NCBI GenBank assembly: GCA_010093685.1
Contig: MU006239.1
Span: 549,193 to 613,192, forward strand
Source of the DNA: Ophiobolus disseminans
Lineage: Eukaryota; Ascomycota; Dothideomycetes; Pleosporales; Phaeosphaeriaceae
DNA length: 64,000 nt
Direction: 5' to 3'
Numbering within the stretch: the stretch's first letter is position 1; each line of letters starts with the position of its first letter. The translations under genes were made by a program, and so were the position numbers. Under the pieces are notes generated by a model. The model was not told the origin of the DNA. It was given only the letters and a program-made list of their open reading frames with translations, and did not search any database. This document shows, piece by piece, positions 35,885 through 47,073 of this stretch.

Positions 35885-36559
35885 GTTGTTGGGTTCAACG
35901 CAGACAAGAAGCTAGATTTGGCTCTACTTCCTTAGTGTTAAGACAGCAACTTCACAACGCCTGCAGAATGGAATGCGAATGTGACAATACGTCGTCTTGC
36001 TTACGAGTTGCTTATGTAGTTATAAAGTTTTCACAGCCCATCCTCCTTCTTAAAGTAGTAATGCATCACAGTCTATGAACACACGTGATATTGTGCTTGA
36101 GCTTGCACGACACCCTGCCTAACGCTAAGATAAATTCAGTAAGGCTTTGAGATGCAGCCCGTGCGCTGAGATAACAGCTAATGCAAGAAACGGAAACCGA
36201 TTGTGCTCGCGACTGTAGTGGGCCGGACGACGAAGCAACAGAATGGGCATGCGCGCGAGACGCGGACATGCTCCACTACGTTGATAAGCAAACATACAGG
36301 AAAGGTTGTACGCTACACTTGATATCGACGAGGTAGTATTAGTAGGTAGAGTTTAAGCACTTGATTAAGGGTCCGTGTAACCTAAATAAACATCTGGTAT
36401 CGTACTTACGCATGCACATGTCATCTCTGAAGGGCCATATCCCACAGATCCATACCATAGATGGCTTTCTGCCGTATTGATGACCAACCTCGCCTGCCCA
36501 TCCAGACGCGTTATTGCTGCGCCAAGAGCTAATCACGCACCGCTGCCGTGCCTATCTAC

Positions 36560-36857
36560 ATTTCCTCTTCTAGGTTATCCTTCTAGCTACTAAAGAGGCT
36601 GGAGGTCATGTCCAGAGACTCGCGCGCTTTCTCGAAGTCGTCTCGGCTAGCCTTTATTGCGTCGCAGCACTTCTTCCAGGTGCATCCAGGACGCTTTGCG
36701 TGCAGCTTTAGCGCAAGGAGCTGATGGAGTAGTTTAGCAGGTCCGTGGCCGACCGAGCAGTGGAACTTCTATGCAGGGTACACGACCTCAGCGAAGGGTA
36801 AGCCGGTCTTGCGGACTGTGTTGTGCAGCATCTCCTGGTCGAAGCAGTCGACCTGAC
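36560..36857 (-). pseudogene. Unidentified gene fragment ending at the hAT element
   Basis: The minus strand reads VDCFDQEMLHNTVRKTGLPF from the transposon edge. It continues through two TAG codons (probably former CAG) to a stop near 36560. Codon use and composition look protein-coding, but I do not recognise the family. It is not the other half of the DUF3176 fragment on the right side of the hAT element, so the two flanks were not originally adjacent. Confidence 0.4.
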
Positions 36858-39800
36858 CAGACTTGCTAACAGTCAGTCTGATTTGATAGATTTGACTGGC
36901 CTGATTGCCAAGCCTCAATCAGGCCAACGTCAGGCCAAAGGTGTTGTTTTACCAGTCAGATAAAATCAAGAGTCTCAGCCTGATTGATTTGACTGATACT
37001 GGACTGATATATAAGTGTTTTGCTAGTGTTTCTGTGGCGTTTTGGTCACGTCTTTAGGTTAGGATCTCAGGTAGTTTTGTGAGGTCATCTAGGGGGCTCA
37101 AAAAGCGGTTAGCGCGTAAAACTTGGTGTTTCTGCTAATCAGATCCTTGGTCGTCCAATCTTTGTACCGGTACCTGTCGTTGTACCTACTATCGCGTCAG
37201 TATTCACCTAAAGCGCGCTTTTTAGTGTTGAAATGCCCGTCCAGCCTCGCTCTCAACTCCAGCGCCTTGTTCAACGCAACAATTGCAACGATCCTCCCCC
37301 AAACACGTCTATTAGGCCGGCTGCTAGCAGTGTCCTCGATGATCTCAGTAACGACAGCGCCAGTCCTGAGGTTGTACAGGCTTGTGAGGAGGAGGACGGC
37401 GACAGCGAGTTCGATGAGCTGGACTGGCAGCGCGTCCCCCACCTCGAGCGGCGCAGCAAGGAGCATATGAGAGGCCCGCCAAGTTGGATATACCGCCACG
37501 GTTGGCCTGTATATGACCTCATCAGGCTGCGTAAGATATGGCTTTGCCGCTATTGTCACGTTAATAAGAAGATTGGGGGGGAATATGACGCCAGGTCTAC
37601 CTCGTCTGCTGCTACCCACCTCACCCAGCGCGCTAAAGGTCACGGCGTAGGACCTGCTGGCCCAATTTCGGCTTGCCGCGACCTAAATCAAGGCTCCCTC
37701 GTCGCTCTCATGCGGCAGAACAACGTTGAGGTGTCGCAGGGCGACGCTAATGATATCTCAGCGTCGTTCAGCAAGCGCAAGTTCAACGACGCGCTGATAG
37801 ATTGGGTGGCTAGCGACAATCAGAGTTTCCGTGTCATAGAAACACCGTCGTTTTGGTGTATGATTAGGGCAGCTAACCCGCTTGCTGAGTCTGTACTTTG
37901 GCGCAATCACCAGTCCCTCCGCGATGCAATTGTCGCCGAATACCACGCCTATATACCTGTCGTAACCGCCTGTTTACGCGACGCGCACTCCCTCATCCAC
38001 GTCTCATTCGAAAACTGGACGTCTACTAGCAGCAAGCTTGGCCTCAATGGTATCTGCGTACATATGATGGACGCGCACGGCGTTGTACAGGACTTTGTTC
38101 TGGGTCTGCCAGAGCTCCCTGGGCAGCGCGGTGGCATCAATATCGCGAGCGTTGTAGCAACAACGCTGACAAATTTTGGGGTTAATAAAGACTCTGTAGG
38201 CTATTTTGTGCTTGATAACGCGTATAATAATGACACTGCTGTTGCTAGCCTCGCTGATCTGTACGGCTTTGGCGCACCAGAGCGGCGTCTACGCTGCTGC
38301 TGTCATATACTCAATCTTGCTGCGCAGGTAATTTGTTGGACAGAGCCGATAGTCCACTGATAGCTTTCACGTGATCGCGCGTAGTTAGCGTCTTGGCAGC
38401 CACTGAGAGCCTCTTACGGGCTCTCACGCGCCTACCAATACACATAATCATCATGCCAAAACTTGTGCCTTCCATCATAATTATATAGGGCAAAGACCGC
38501 AATGCGTACAAGAACGACGGCGGAAACTTTGAGGACGAGGAGTGGTTCATGCAGGAGTGGCGCAAATACGGGCCTATTGGGGTGCTATTTGATATCATTG
38601 CGTCTATCTGCACACCCCAGTCACGACAACTTTTGCAGCGTTTACAGCAAGAACAAGCGGACGCGCTACGCGAGTCTGTTGCGCTTAAGGACCTTGTCAA
38701 GCCAGTTAAAACTCGCTGGAATTCCTACTACGCTGCCTTTGCCCGCGCTGTCGAGCTTCAAGGTCCTCTTGATAGCTACGTTGAAATCAAGATTGGTGAG
38801 AATCGCTATGCAGAAGCAACTGCGCGTCGCGCGCGGCGTCCAGGCGTCCGTGAGCTTGTAGTTAGTACCTCACCTAGTTACAATAGCAATTGCTAACAAC
38901 TATCACAGCCGCCCAGACTGTTTCTGCGCGAGGGAGGCCTTAACGCTGGTGACTGGGCAACAATCAACGAGTACATGAAGCTCCTTGCGCCTTTTGCCGA
39001 GGCGACAAAGCTGCTAGAGGGACGCGGCAAACACGGTTGTCACGGCGCAATTTGGGAGGTACTAGTTACCTTTGAACGGCTTCTTGACAAGCTTGAAGCG
39101 CTTAAGGATCGCCTTACAGAGGTTGATTACGACGACCCAGATGCCCCAGAGGATCATCTGAAGCTCAATGTCAACCTTGCGCACCAGACACTATCGCAGT
39201 ACTACGCAAAATTTGATGACGCGCCTGTCTATTACGCCGCTACTGTCCTCTATCCACACTATAAACACCACCTTGACGCGCTTTGGGCAGTCCCAAACAA
39301 TCACAACACCGCCCGCAACGGCCCGCACTACCGCAACGGCTGGCTCACAAACAATCACCAGGCTTTCTTGCTGCTATGGAAGACCTATAAGGACAAAACA
39401 AGGTCTGCGACAGCATCTAGCACGTCAAGCGACAACGAGCGGCCGTCTAAAATGACGCGCGTGGCCGGGCCAACAGAGTCGCGACCCGCGTTTTTGAAGT
39501 TACAACTTGAAGCTGCAGATAAACACGAGCAAGAGAGTCTTGGCGATGAATACGAGCAGTGGAAACGTGTGACGGTGAACATAATATCATGTATATTGTC
39601 TTGTCTTGTATGAAGCTATAAACAGTAGGTATACATATGCGGCTGTGGGCAGCGCTAGCTCAATGTAGGTAGTCGCAACTCGCTACCATACAGGTAGAGA
39701 CCCAAAACCGTGACAAAACGTGTTCCAGTGCTTGCCAAGGACGATCCTAGATTGTACAACCCGCTGTTGTACTGGCAGCTGCTGTCACAACAATACCCTA

Positions 39801-40222
39801 TGCTCTCTAAGTTTGCGATTGACGTACTTACAATACCAGCGTCAGCAGCTAATTGTGAGCGTACATTTAGCGAGCTTGGAGATATGCTAGACACGCGGCG
39901 CCTGCGGATGAAGATCGAGTTGATCACAGCGTTGCAGTGTTTGAAGAGTTGGCGTCGGATAGGACTCAAAACACCAAGACCAGGTCACACAGCGGACGAA
40001 TTAGCTGCTATACAAGCTTATATAAGCAGTATAAGCAGGCACAATAGCTTTTTTTTGATATCAAACAGTCAAACAGTCAATCAGTCCGGCCCAAAAACAT
40101 CAGTCTTGGCAGGCAAATCAGTCCTCAAATACGACCTCCGTGACGCCTTGGCAATCAATCAGGTCAGGCTCAGAGCTCCGGTCTGCCAAATTCAGGCGGC
40201 AGCCTGATTGATAGCAAGTCTG
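36858..40222 (+). mobile_element. hAT transposon 1, apparently intact
   Basis: The 3365-bp element starts CAGACTTGCTA and ends TAGCAAGTCTG (11-bp perfect TIRs). Subterminal repeats of the type TGATTGATTTGACTG lie on both sides. The transposase has no premature stop, unlike the other hAT copies here, and there is no RIP signature. The expected 8-bp duplication is missing: the flanks are GACCTGAC on the left and CTCCAGCG on the right. A rearrangement after insertion or a chimeric element is likely. Confidence 0.8.
37233..40207 (+). CDS. hAT-family transposase
   Basis: I predict four exons, about 37233-38327, 38489-38857, 38909-39568 and 39698-40207, giving about 877 aa. The second intron's ends are the least certain. 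A BED-like zinc finger (WLCRYCHVNKKIGG with later His residues) is followed by a conserved core (VSFENWTSTSSKLGLNGICV, YFVLDNAYNNDTA, RCCCHILNLAAQ). The hAT dimerisation region is IPASAANCERTFSELGDMLD and LITALQCLKSW. It would cut and paste the element through its TIRs. It is full-length and uninterrupted. The C-terminal 60 residues run into the subterminal repeats and may not be real. Confidence 0.85.
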
Positions 40223-40814
40223 CTCCAGCGCAACTGATGCGGAGCTGTGGTATTATCCCGACAACTGTGTCTACAGCATGAGCAAGGGCGCTGTTGATGG
40301 AATCGAGTCGTACTTTAGAGAGATCTTCGACGGGCAGCAGCTGGGGAACGCCAGAAGAAACGGTATCGGTGGCTCAATCTACCTGCGACAATTCCATCAA
40401 GCAGGCAACATGACACTGGCAACCGTCGATGACATGCCCTGAAACATCACCGCCGCGATGACCGCCACATTCAGGACCTACGGCTGGAACAGCGACGCTA
40501 CGCGAGCAACGGGCGTCGTGTGGTACTAGACGACGCGCATGAAGATACGCTGGAAATAGCTGTCATACCCTGTGGCTTTGATCGGTTTGTCCCTAGTGTT
40601 CTTGGTGTTCGTCGCTATCGAGAGTCGCGACGTGGTGAAGGACAGGCTATGGAAGAGCTCGGTACTTGCGATGTTGCTTTGCGATATGAACGAAGTGTGT
40701 CTGCGCGGTATGTCGCCGTCAAGAAACGAGACCATGGAGCTTATTGCAAGATCTTCAAGCGTGAGTCTTGACAAGAGCTCTGCTACATTACTTGTTGTAA
40801 GTAGAAAGAGTTGA
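40223..40814 (+). pseudogene. DUF3176 membrane protein, C-terminal fragment
   Basis: The frame starting at the hAT edge reads ELWYYPDNCVYSMSKGAVDG and later FHQAGNMTLATVDDM. It then has a transmembrane segment, YPVALIGLSLVFLVFVAIES, and LWKSSVLAMLL. This order matches the C-terminal half of fungal DUF3176 integral membrane proteins, whose function is unknown. Three in-frame stops (TGA near 40440, TAG near 40527 and 40557) interrupt it, and the N-terminal half is absent. Confidence 0.7.
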
Positions 40815-42755
40815 CATGATAATTGAGTGAAGAGGAATGTACGATGAAAGTACACTACTAGACATATCCAACGTGCATTAGAGGTGAGAAGGAGGAAAGA
40901 GTAAATGCATTTCTTTTGTTTTATTGGTTTAGAGACAGTACTACATGAGACTGAAAAAGTCTGAGCTATGGTACATGTAGTTCCACCTTCGCGTTATGCT
41001 CTCGAAGATTTGTTTGTAATTTCAGCTGGAGAAAGTCACGTGAAACAATAGTGCTTGCTCCATTAAGTATCAATGGTACTGCGATGACATCTAGCCAGGA
41101 GATCGGTGAGTTTGGTTGATATCAATATGCTCTTCCTTTTTCCAGCCCGATCTGTTCTCCCAATGCAGGAGTCATTATGAGATGGACCTAGTACCCACAC
41201 TTTAGAGCCATCGTACATCCATCCATGAATACCTCAGAGCCTCGCTCCTTACTAATACTACAAATGAATCCACATATACACACTCTTTTTGCCTTGTTTA
41301 CTCGCGCTGGCAGCGAGCCACTGCAATTTGAGCAAAGAGGCTATCCCACATTTTGGAGGGATTAAAATGGCAAAGAGAGGTACTGGGAGGTGCGTATACG
41401 GGCACACGGGGAAGTACTGGGTACGAGCCGCGGAAATTGAAGCCACAAAGCGCTTGGGTCGTGCATGAGAATCCGTGCGGACGGGAGCGCCCTTCATGCA
41501 AGTGCTCAGGCAGAGTGGGGCAGACTAATCACGGGAACTCGAGTCGAAATCTACCCGAGTAGTCTTCATCACATTGGTGAGCGTAAACAAAAACTGTTGA
41601 AACCATTTAGCCATGGCAATTGCCGGTCCCTATACGCGGTGCCCCAGGTATCCTCGGACTCTGGTCGCTGACGGGGAGGACGTCAAGAGAAAGCGGGCCG
41701 TCGCCGCTCAGACTGCCAACGTGGCTGCATGATGCGCCATCCCCGTCCCGAAAGGTGTCAGTGCAGCGGAAAGAATGGTTTTTGTCCGAGGTTGCAAGTT
41801 GGGCTTGCTAGGATTGATGCGTGGTAATGTTGGTGTTCGTTCACCATGGCGCAGTTGAGCTAACCACGAGTGGAAGCGACGCGTTCAGTGGTGTGCTTTC
41901 ATCATTGATGGCTGCGTCTGCAAATTTAATGCGTGCAGCTAAGTTTGCGTAGAGTTTCATCTACTAACAATGTAAATTCGGTATCCGAGGAGCTCTCTGT
42001 ATAGCTCAAAAGATGGTGGAAAATGTGAACCGATGATTGACGAGGGTGGCTAACTTGATATCGGTGAGTCAATGTTCACCGGTCTGGCAAATGTATCATG
42101 TGGTCATTGATGGGCATATGAATTGCTGCAAATGGATTCGACCACTGCATGCAGGCGCTAGGGTGTGGCGGGGCCGTTACATTAGTGGAGCGGGCCTTCC
42201 AAACCACTAGGTCGAGCTTACTTTGATCTACTGGGTGTCACACGAATATGCGTGTCAGCCTTCGCCTCCGCCATAATGTTTCCAGAGGCTCGGAACCGAA
42301 GCGACATGGTCAAGGATTGAATTTCTGCAGTACAACTCTCGCAGCATTTTCACTAGGATTTCCTACTGCGCCCATAAGATTGCAGTCCCTATCTTACGTG
42401 TGTGTCACTGTTCACATGCCGGCAGCAAATTCGTGTCACCAAAGTTACCACTCCAGTGTTTCTGGCGAAATCTCGAGGGCGCATGAGATTATGCGCTTCG
42501 CACACCACTTTCGGGACGTGGAAAAATACTAGGTTATTGTCTAGATGTGTTTAGGGACGAAATTGGACCACAAGAAAATTGACGAAGATCGTCCAATGAT
42601 TCGGCTACTGGCACCACTTTCGATGCTAACTCAGGTACGATTCACAAAGTAATTGTGCACGTCAAGTAGTTCTTTGAAATTTCTCGAGCTGGTGAGAGTG
42701 CTAAACAAAGTCATCAGAACAGAGGCTACAAACTATCTGATAAAAGAACAAATGA
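40815..42755. other. Long intergenic region, no gene seen
   Basis: Only short overlapping frames occur on both strands, with no domain, no convincing splice pattern and no transposon ends. Composition is ordinary. It separates the transposon-rich left part from the gene cluster, and a lineage-specific or non-coding gene cannot be excluded. Confidence 0.5.
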
Positions 42756-44057
42756 CTATGCCCAAGCTCTAGCGGTCGCTGGACCCTCGTGATTTTCGGT
42801 GTACCCCAGTATGTTCGTCCGGTCGAGAGACTGACGGGCAGAGGTGCTCTTGCGAAGCGGCATGGAATCCATATCAATGTCAACCGTTCGCGAAATCGCG
42901 TCATTCTTGTCGATATCTCGGGACCTCGACTCAAACGCGTTGCTGCGATTAGATCTAGAGGATAGACTCGACTTCGAGATAATGTGGCGGAGAGAGGACA
43001 CATTGAGGCTTTGGGTTGCAAACTCGCCGGCTGCGACAAAAAAAGGCCTCGCAACCGGTATGCATGCACACAGACAGGAAGCGCTTGTCTCTGCGGCACC
43101 AAGTGTAATATAGTAATATCTTTGGTAAGCGGGATTCCACTGAGGAGGTTTAACTGCTTGTTGAAATGACAGGCTTGCCCGAGCGATGGAGACAGCTGTC
43201 GTTCTGTGGAGATGTTAGTCTATGTCTCTCGTACTCCCTTAGGTCTGAAAACTAACAAAAAGCCGAGGGAGAAAAGTCCAATAATGCCAATCTTCTGGTT
43301 GCGAGGCAGATGTAGCTTTGCCACTCCACTGATGGGAAGGATAAGAACCGTAATGTCCGAGATTGCATTGACGGTTGCGGCGGCCGCAATCCCATAAGCA
43401 TTTGCAGGCTTGCCGTACGCAAATGAGTCGAGCTGAAGATATATCATAAGGCCCAAGGTAGTGAGCGTCCAGCCTGGGAAGACTATGAGAAGGTTGTACC
43501 ACCAGAAGGCTCGAAACCACCCCGTATACACATGGAATATCCGACGGAACAAGAAGATTATCGAGAGTTTGGCGGTCGTGATCGTTACGATGTATAGGGC
43601 CGCACTGGCAAGGTTGCGCTGTGATGAAACAGTTCAGCTATAGCCTTTCAGGTCGAAACTCAAGACGCTTACATTGTTGAACGACTTCGCGAAAGAAGCA
43701 GCTTCTTCTGGGCTGAACGCTAGACGCCTTGTCATGTCGAACGCCCCCACTGAAGCCACTAAATGACGTTAGAAGCGCGCCACGAACAACAGACTCTCGA
43801 CATACTGATGTTGATGTTGATCAAACTAGCTGCGTTTGTCACCTGTTTCTTCGGTTATTGCGTGTCCAAAGCAATCATGGAGATACACGCACGAAGGCCA
43901 AATATGCCATAGCATCGTCAATTCCGAAAGCCGCCTTTGACATGTGGCGTGATGTTGCCCGCGCAACGACAGCGATGGTGGTCAAAATGAGAAAGATGTT
44001 TACGACCGCGTAAGCTGGAGTGTCGTACGTTGCGGGCTGAGAAGTATTGGAGCCCAT
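42756..44057 (-). CDS. PTH11-type / rhodopsin-domain integral membrane protein
   Basis: Five exons (44057-43893, 43842-43806, 43758-43673, 43618-43257, 43203-42756) give 365 aa. The four introns are 47-54 nt with GTRNGT-type donors and clear branch sites. Hydrophobic helices include AYAVVNIFLILTTIAVVARA, ALYIVTITTAKLSIIFLFRR and AFWWYNLLIVFPGWTLTTLG. This is the 7-TM pattern of the fungal rhodopsin-domain (SAT4/PTH11-like) family, with a Ser/Arg-rich cytoplasmic tail (SKSSLSSRSNRSNAFESRSR). Members are membrane sensors or receptors, but the ligand is unknown. The family CFEM domain is absent. It is divergent from the P450 gene with about 410 bp between starts, so co-regulation is possible. 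Membership of the diterpene cluster is not proven. Confidence 0.85.
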
Positions 44058-44467
44058 TCTGGTGGCGCGAGATCGTGGTATCACAGGAGTTGAGATGTGA
44101 GTGAAATGGAAAACGAGCTGAAATGGGGCAGCCATTTTCGTCGACTACCAGCGAGAGGATAAGTGGCATCAGCGGCGGGGATCAGATTCAAGGTTGGGTG
44201 ACAGCGACAAGATTGCAACTCGTCTCGGCAACCGAAGAACTTACATTCCTTCAGCATGCCCATGTTAATGGGCTGCATGTGGCTGTTGATGTTGCGCACA
44301 CCGAACTAAACCGGTTTCGACCGCTTGCACTGGCTGGGCATGCAGGTGCCACGCCGCATTGCAGCTTTGTCTGCGACAATTCACCTGCTTACTTCCAACA
44401 CCCAACTTTTAACCCATTGACGACAACTTCTATCCTTTTGCGAACTCGTAAAGCGTAACTTAGCAAA

Positions 44468-46171
44468 ATGGGGTATTTGGATATCATCATAGGCAGTGAT
44501 GCTTTATCTAGGGCTCTCAGTGTGGTCTTGCTTGCTAGTGTGGTAAGATGTCGCCGTAGCGTGCGTGCGCCCGTCCGTCTGCTGATGGGGCTTTAGATTT
44601 TAATCACACACTGGACCTACAATGCATTCTTGCATCCTCTCGCTAAATTTCCTGGGCCTCTGCATTGGCGAGCTTCGAGACTCCCATACATGCGTGCAGC
44701 TTGGGGAACGCGTTTTCCGTACGAGATCCAAAGACTGCACGACCAATACGGCGACGTTGTGAGGATTGCGCCCAATGAGCTTTCCTTCACGGATCCGAGA
44801 GCATGGGACGACATCTACTCCAACACGGACGGAGAAAATTCTGGAGCGTTTAAGAAAAGTGAGATCTGGCATGGCAATCCCAGTGGTGGACCCAATTCTG
44901 TCTTTAACACTATTGACTTCAAGGAGCACGCAAGAATTAGACGGTTTATGGATCCTGCGTTCAGTGAGCGAGCCGTCTCCCAGCAAGAGCCTATCATTCA
45001 AGACTATGTCAGCATTTGCATCAAGAAACTCCAGGAACGAATGTCAGCCCAAGGCAAAGTCACTGTCAACATTGTAGACTGGTTTAACTTCACCCTTTTT
45101 GACATCATCGGCGATCTATCATTTGGGGAGTCATTCGGCTGCCTAGATAAGTGCGAATACGAGAGCTGGATGTCTCAAATGGCCGACTCGATCAAGCTCC
45201 ATTACTTATCAATCACCTTACGATGGTATCCAATCTTCAACAGCATGCTGAAGCCCTTCGCAGCGTTCCTTGTCCCTAAAGAGATTATTGTGAATCATAT
45301 GGACTACATCCAACGTTCGACAGAAAAGTTGAAACGCCGGCTCTCACCAGAGGCAAACATCGAGCGACCAGACATTGTCTCGCAGCTACTTCGCAGCGAA
45401 GATCGAGGAGAAGGCCTAACACCTGAAGAGGTAGTGCAGAACTCGATGCTGTTCATAAATGCCGCAAGCGAGACTACTGCCACGACGCTGACAGCAGTCG
45501 CCAATCAACTCATCCAGAACCCGGAGTCACTGGCAGCATTGGAAGATGAGATTCGAAAGTTCTCGTCAGGATCCGACCTGTCGCTACAGGCCTTGAAACA
45601 GCTCCCATACCTCAATGCTGTTCTCCAGGAGGCTCTCAGACTGTGCAATCCAAAGTAAGCTTAGCGTCATTATGCCGTATTTCACGGAGCTAACATCATG
45701 CAGTCCTATCGGCCATATGCGCATCACGCCCACGACTGGTGGCAAAGTCGCCGGTCACTGGGTACCTGGCAACGTGAGTTTCCCTGCTACTACGCGCATG
45801 CCTCTCCTCACAACAAACAGACGATCGTGACAATTCAACCCATGGCTTTAGCGTTGTCACCCAAACACTTTCACGAGCCAGCAGCCTGGCACCCAGAGAG
45901 GTGGCTCAAAGAGGCTGAGAGTGATGTTCACTCACCTTATTACCATGATCAGAGAAAGGCTGTTCGAGGGTTTGGCTGGGGACCTTACGTGTGCGTCGGT
46001 GAGCCTCTCGGCTGGGCTTGGATGCGATTGATCATTGCTAAGATGGTATGGACATTCGATCTCAAGAAGGCTAACACAACTCATTCGACCATTGCTTGGG
46101 AGGCACAAGATGTCTATGCAATCATTATCAAACATCGACTGGATGTCACCTTTGCCGAAAGGGCCGCTTAA
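44468..46171 (+). CDS. Cytochrome P450, CYP65/CYP58-like
   Basis: Four exons (44468-44542, 44597-45654, 45704-45773, 45821-46171) give 517 aa, a normal length. The N-terminal segment ALSVVLLASV is a membrane anchor, and FLHPLAKFPGP is the proline hinge typical of CYP65/CYP58 enzymes. Also present are the oxygen-binding I-helix INAASETTATTL, the ExxR motif QEALR, the meander HPERW, and the heme loop FGWGPYVCVG with ligand Cys459. In that loop the usual Arg (FxxGxRxCxG) is Tyr. Residues NPIGHMRITPTTGG appear only after splicing the 49-nt intron, which supports the model. It likely hydroxylates or oxidises a terpene scaffold at the ER membrane, given the diterpene cyclase 6 kb away. Confidence 0.9.
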
Positions 46172-47073
46172 GTACGCCGGAGCAGCAGTCAAGGCTCGTG
46201 ATCGTCTGGAGACGTACTAGAGCAGAGTAGTTGTGGTTTTCTCGTGCTGGCAGCACGCTCTGATTACTTTCTGGTGGTGTAGATAGAATATCACCACGGT
46301 TTTTTTTCCCAGAATGCCCCTGTTGATTGTAATTATCAAGTCTCGTTGTCTGTCCGCACCATCTGAGGTGAATATAACGTCACTTGTAACTGGTGTGTCA
46401 TTGCGTCACATCGCGATTCATACTCAGGTAAATTAACGGCATGCCTTTGTCTTGGGCGGTCTTGGTACCAGGTCTTGGTTTCGAGCGCGTAGAAATTTGG
46501 AGCGGTGAGACCGCTCCCACGGGCCTGACCGATCAACGACGTCTTTAATATACTATCTTGCTACACGACGCGGGTTAAGACATAACCCTGGTGCTACGCT
46601 GCAATAGTACGGCACGGATCGCGGACATCAGCTACAGGCTGCAGATATATCTGCCGGCCGGACTGCGGTAGGATTTGTTGCATGGTCCACCGCATTTTCA
46701 ACTCTATTCCAAAACATATTATAGTGGTGTAAGTCAAGAACGATCTCAAGCCCGGGATGAACCACGAATTCGGGACAGAGCGAGCAATCACAGGCCGCGC
46801 ATTACACGATACTTGGCTTCATCTATGAGCTGTGCTATCAAGGTAACAACCATCTAATCCTCTTACCTGGATTCATTATATGTTCAGATTGCGGCGCGGT
46901 CAAAACATTTAGCGCGCTGCGATGGGCCATCTGCAACCGGTCAACTAATCACCTGCATGTCACGGAGGCGAGTGATACACCCAGTATGGATCTTGTAAGA
47001 TGAATTCCGACGGCTAACTAAGATCTACAACAAATAAACTAGTCCTGTCGCACGAGGAGAACGTCTCGAAAGC
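46172..47073. other. Spacer between two convergent P450 genes
   Basis: The 900-bp region holds the 3' ends of both P450 genes. A T-rich stretch lies at about 46300. No open frame with a recognisable domain occurs. Confidence 0.55.

Larger units (their letters stand above)
33481..36215. mobile_element. TA-flanked TIR unit carrying two genes (unit M2)
   Basis: The left end at 33481 reads CAGTCGCGAGCACAATCCG. The right end, read inward from 36215 on the minus strand, reads CAGTCGCGAGCACAATCGG. Both ends are immediately bordered by TA. Similarity to the ends of M1 (16158-17847) extends to a shared AGCGCACGG about 50 bases in. There is no transposase. The enclosed genes are the phosphorylase-domain gene (34089-35245) and the zinc-knuckle gene (35322-35884). 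The best reading is a non-autonomous mariner-like element that has enclosed host genes. The weaker reading is two independent small insertions. Confidence 0.6.

Noticed and set aside
36850..40230. An 8-bp TSD for the intact hAT element
   Set aside because: GACCTGAC and CTCCAGCG do not match in either orientation.
40520..40855. Overlapping frames on both strands
   Set aside because: They are shadows of the DUF3176 pseudogene, whose conserved segment is in a different frame with stops.
42701..43102. A 133-aa minus-strand frame
   Set aside because: It overlaps the last exon of the PTH11-type gene in another frame and lacks any domain.
43206..44458. Plus-strand frames between 43.2 and 44.4 kb
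   Set aside because: They are antisense to the PTH11-type gene, which has helices and five consistent exons on the minus strand.
44600..45001. Long minus-strand frames over the P450 gene
   Set aside because: The plus strand carries all P450 motifs and introns; the antisense frames are shadows.
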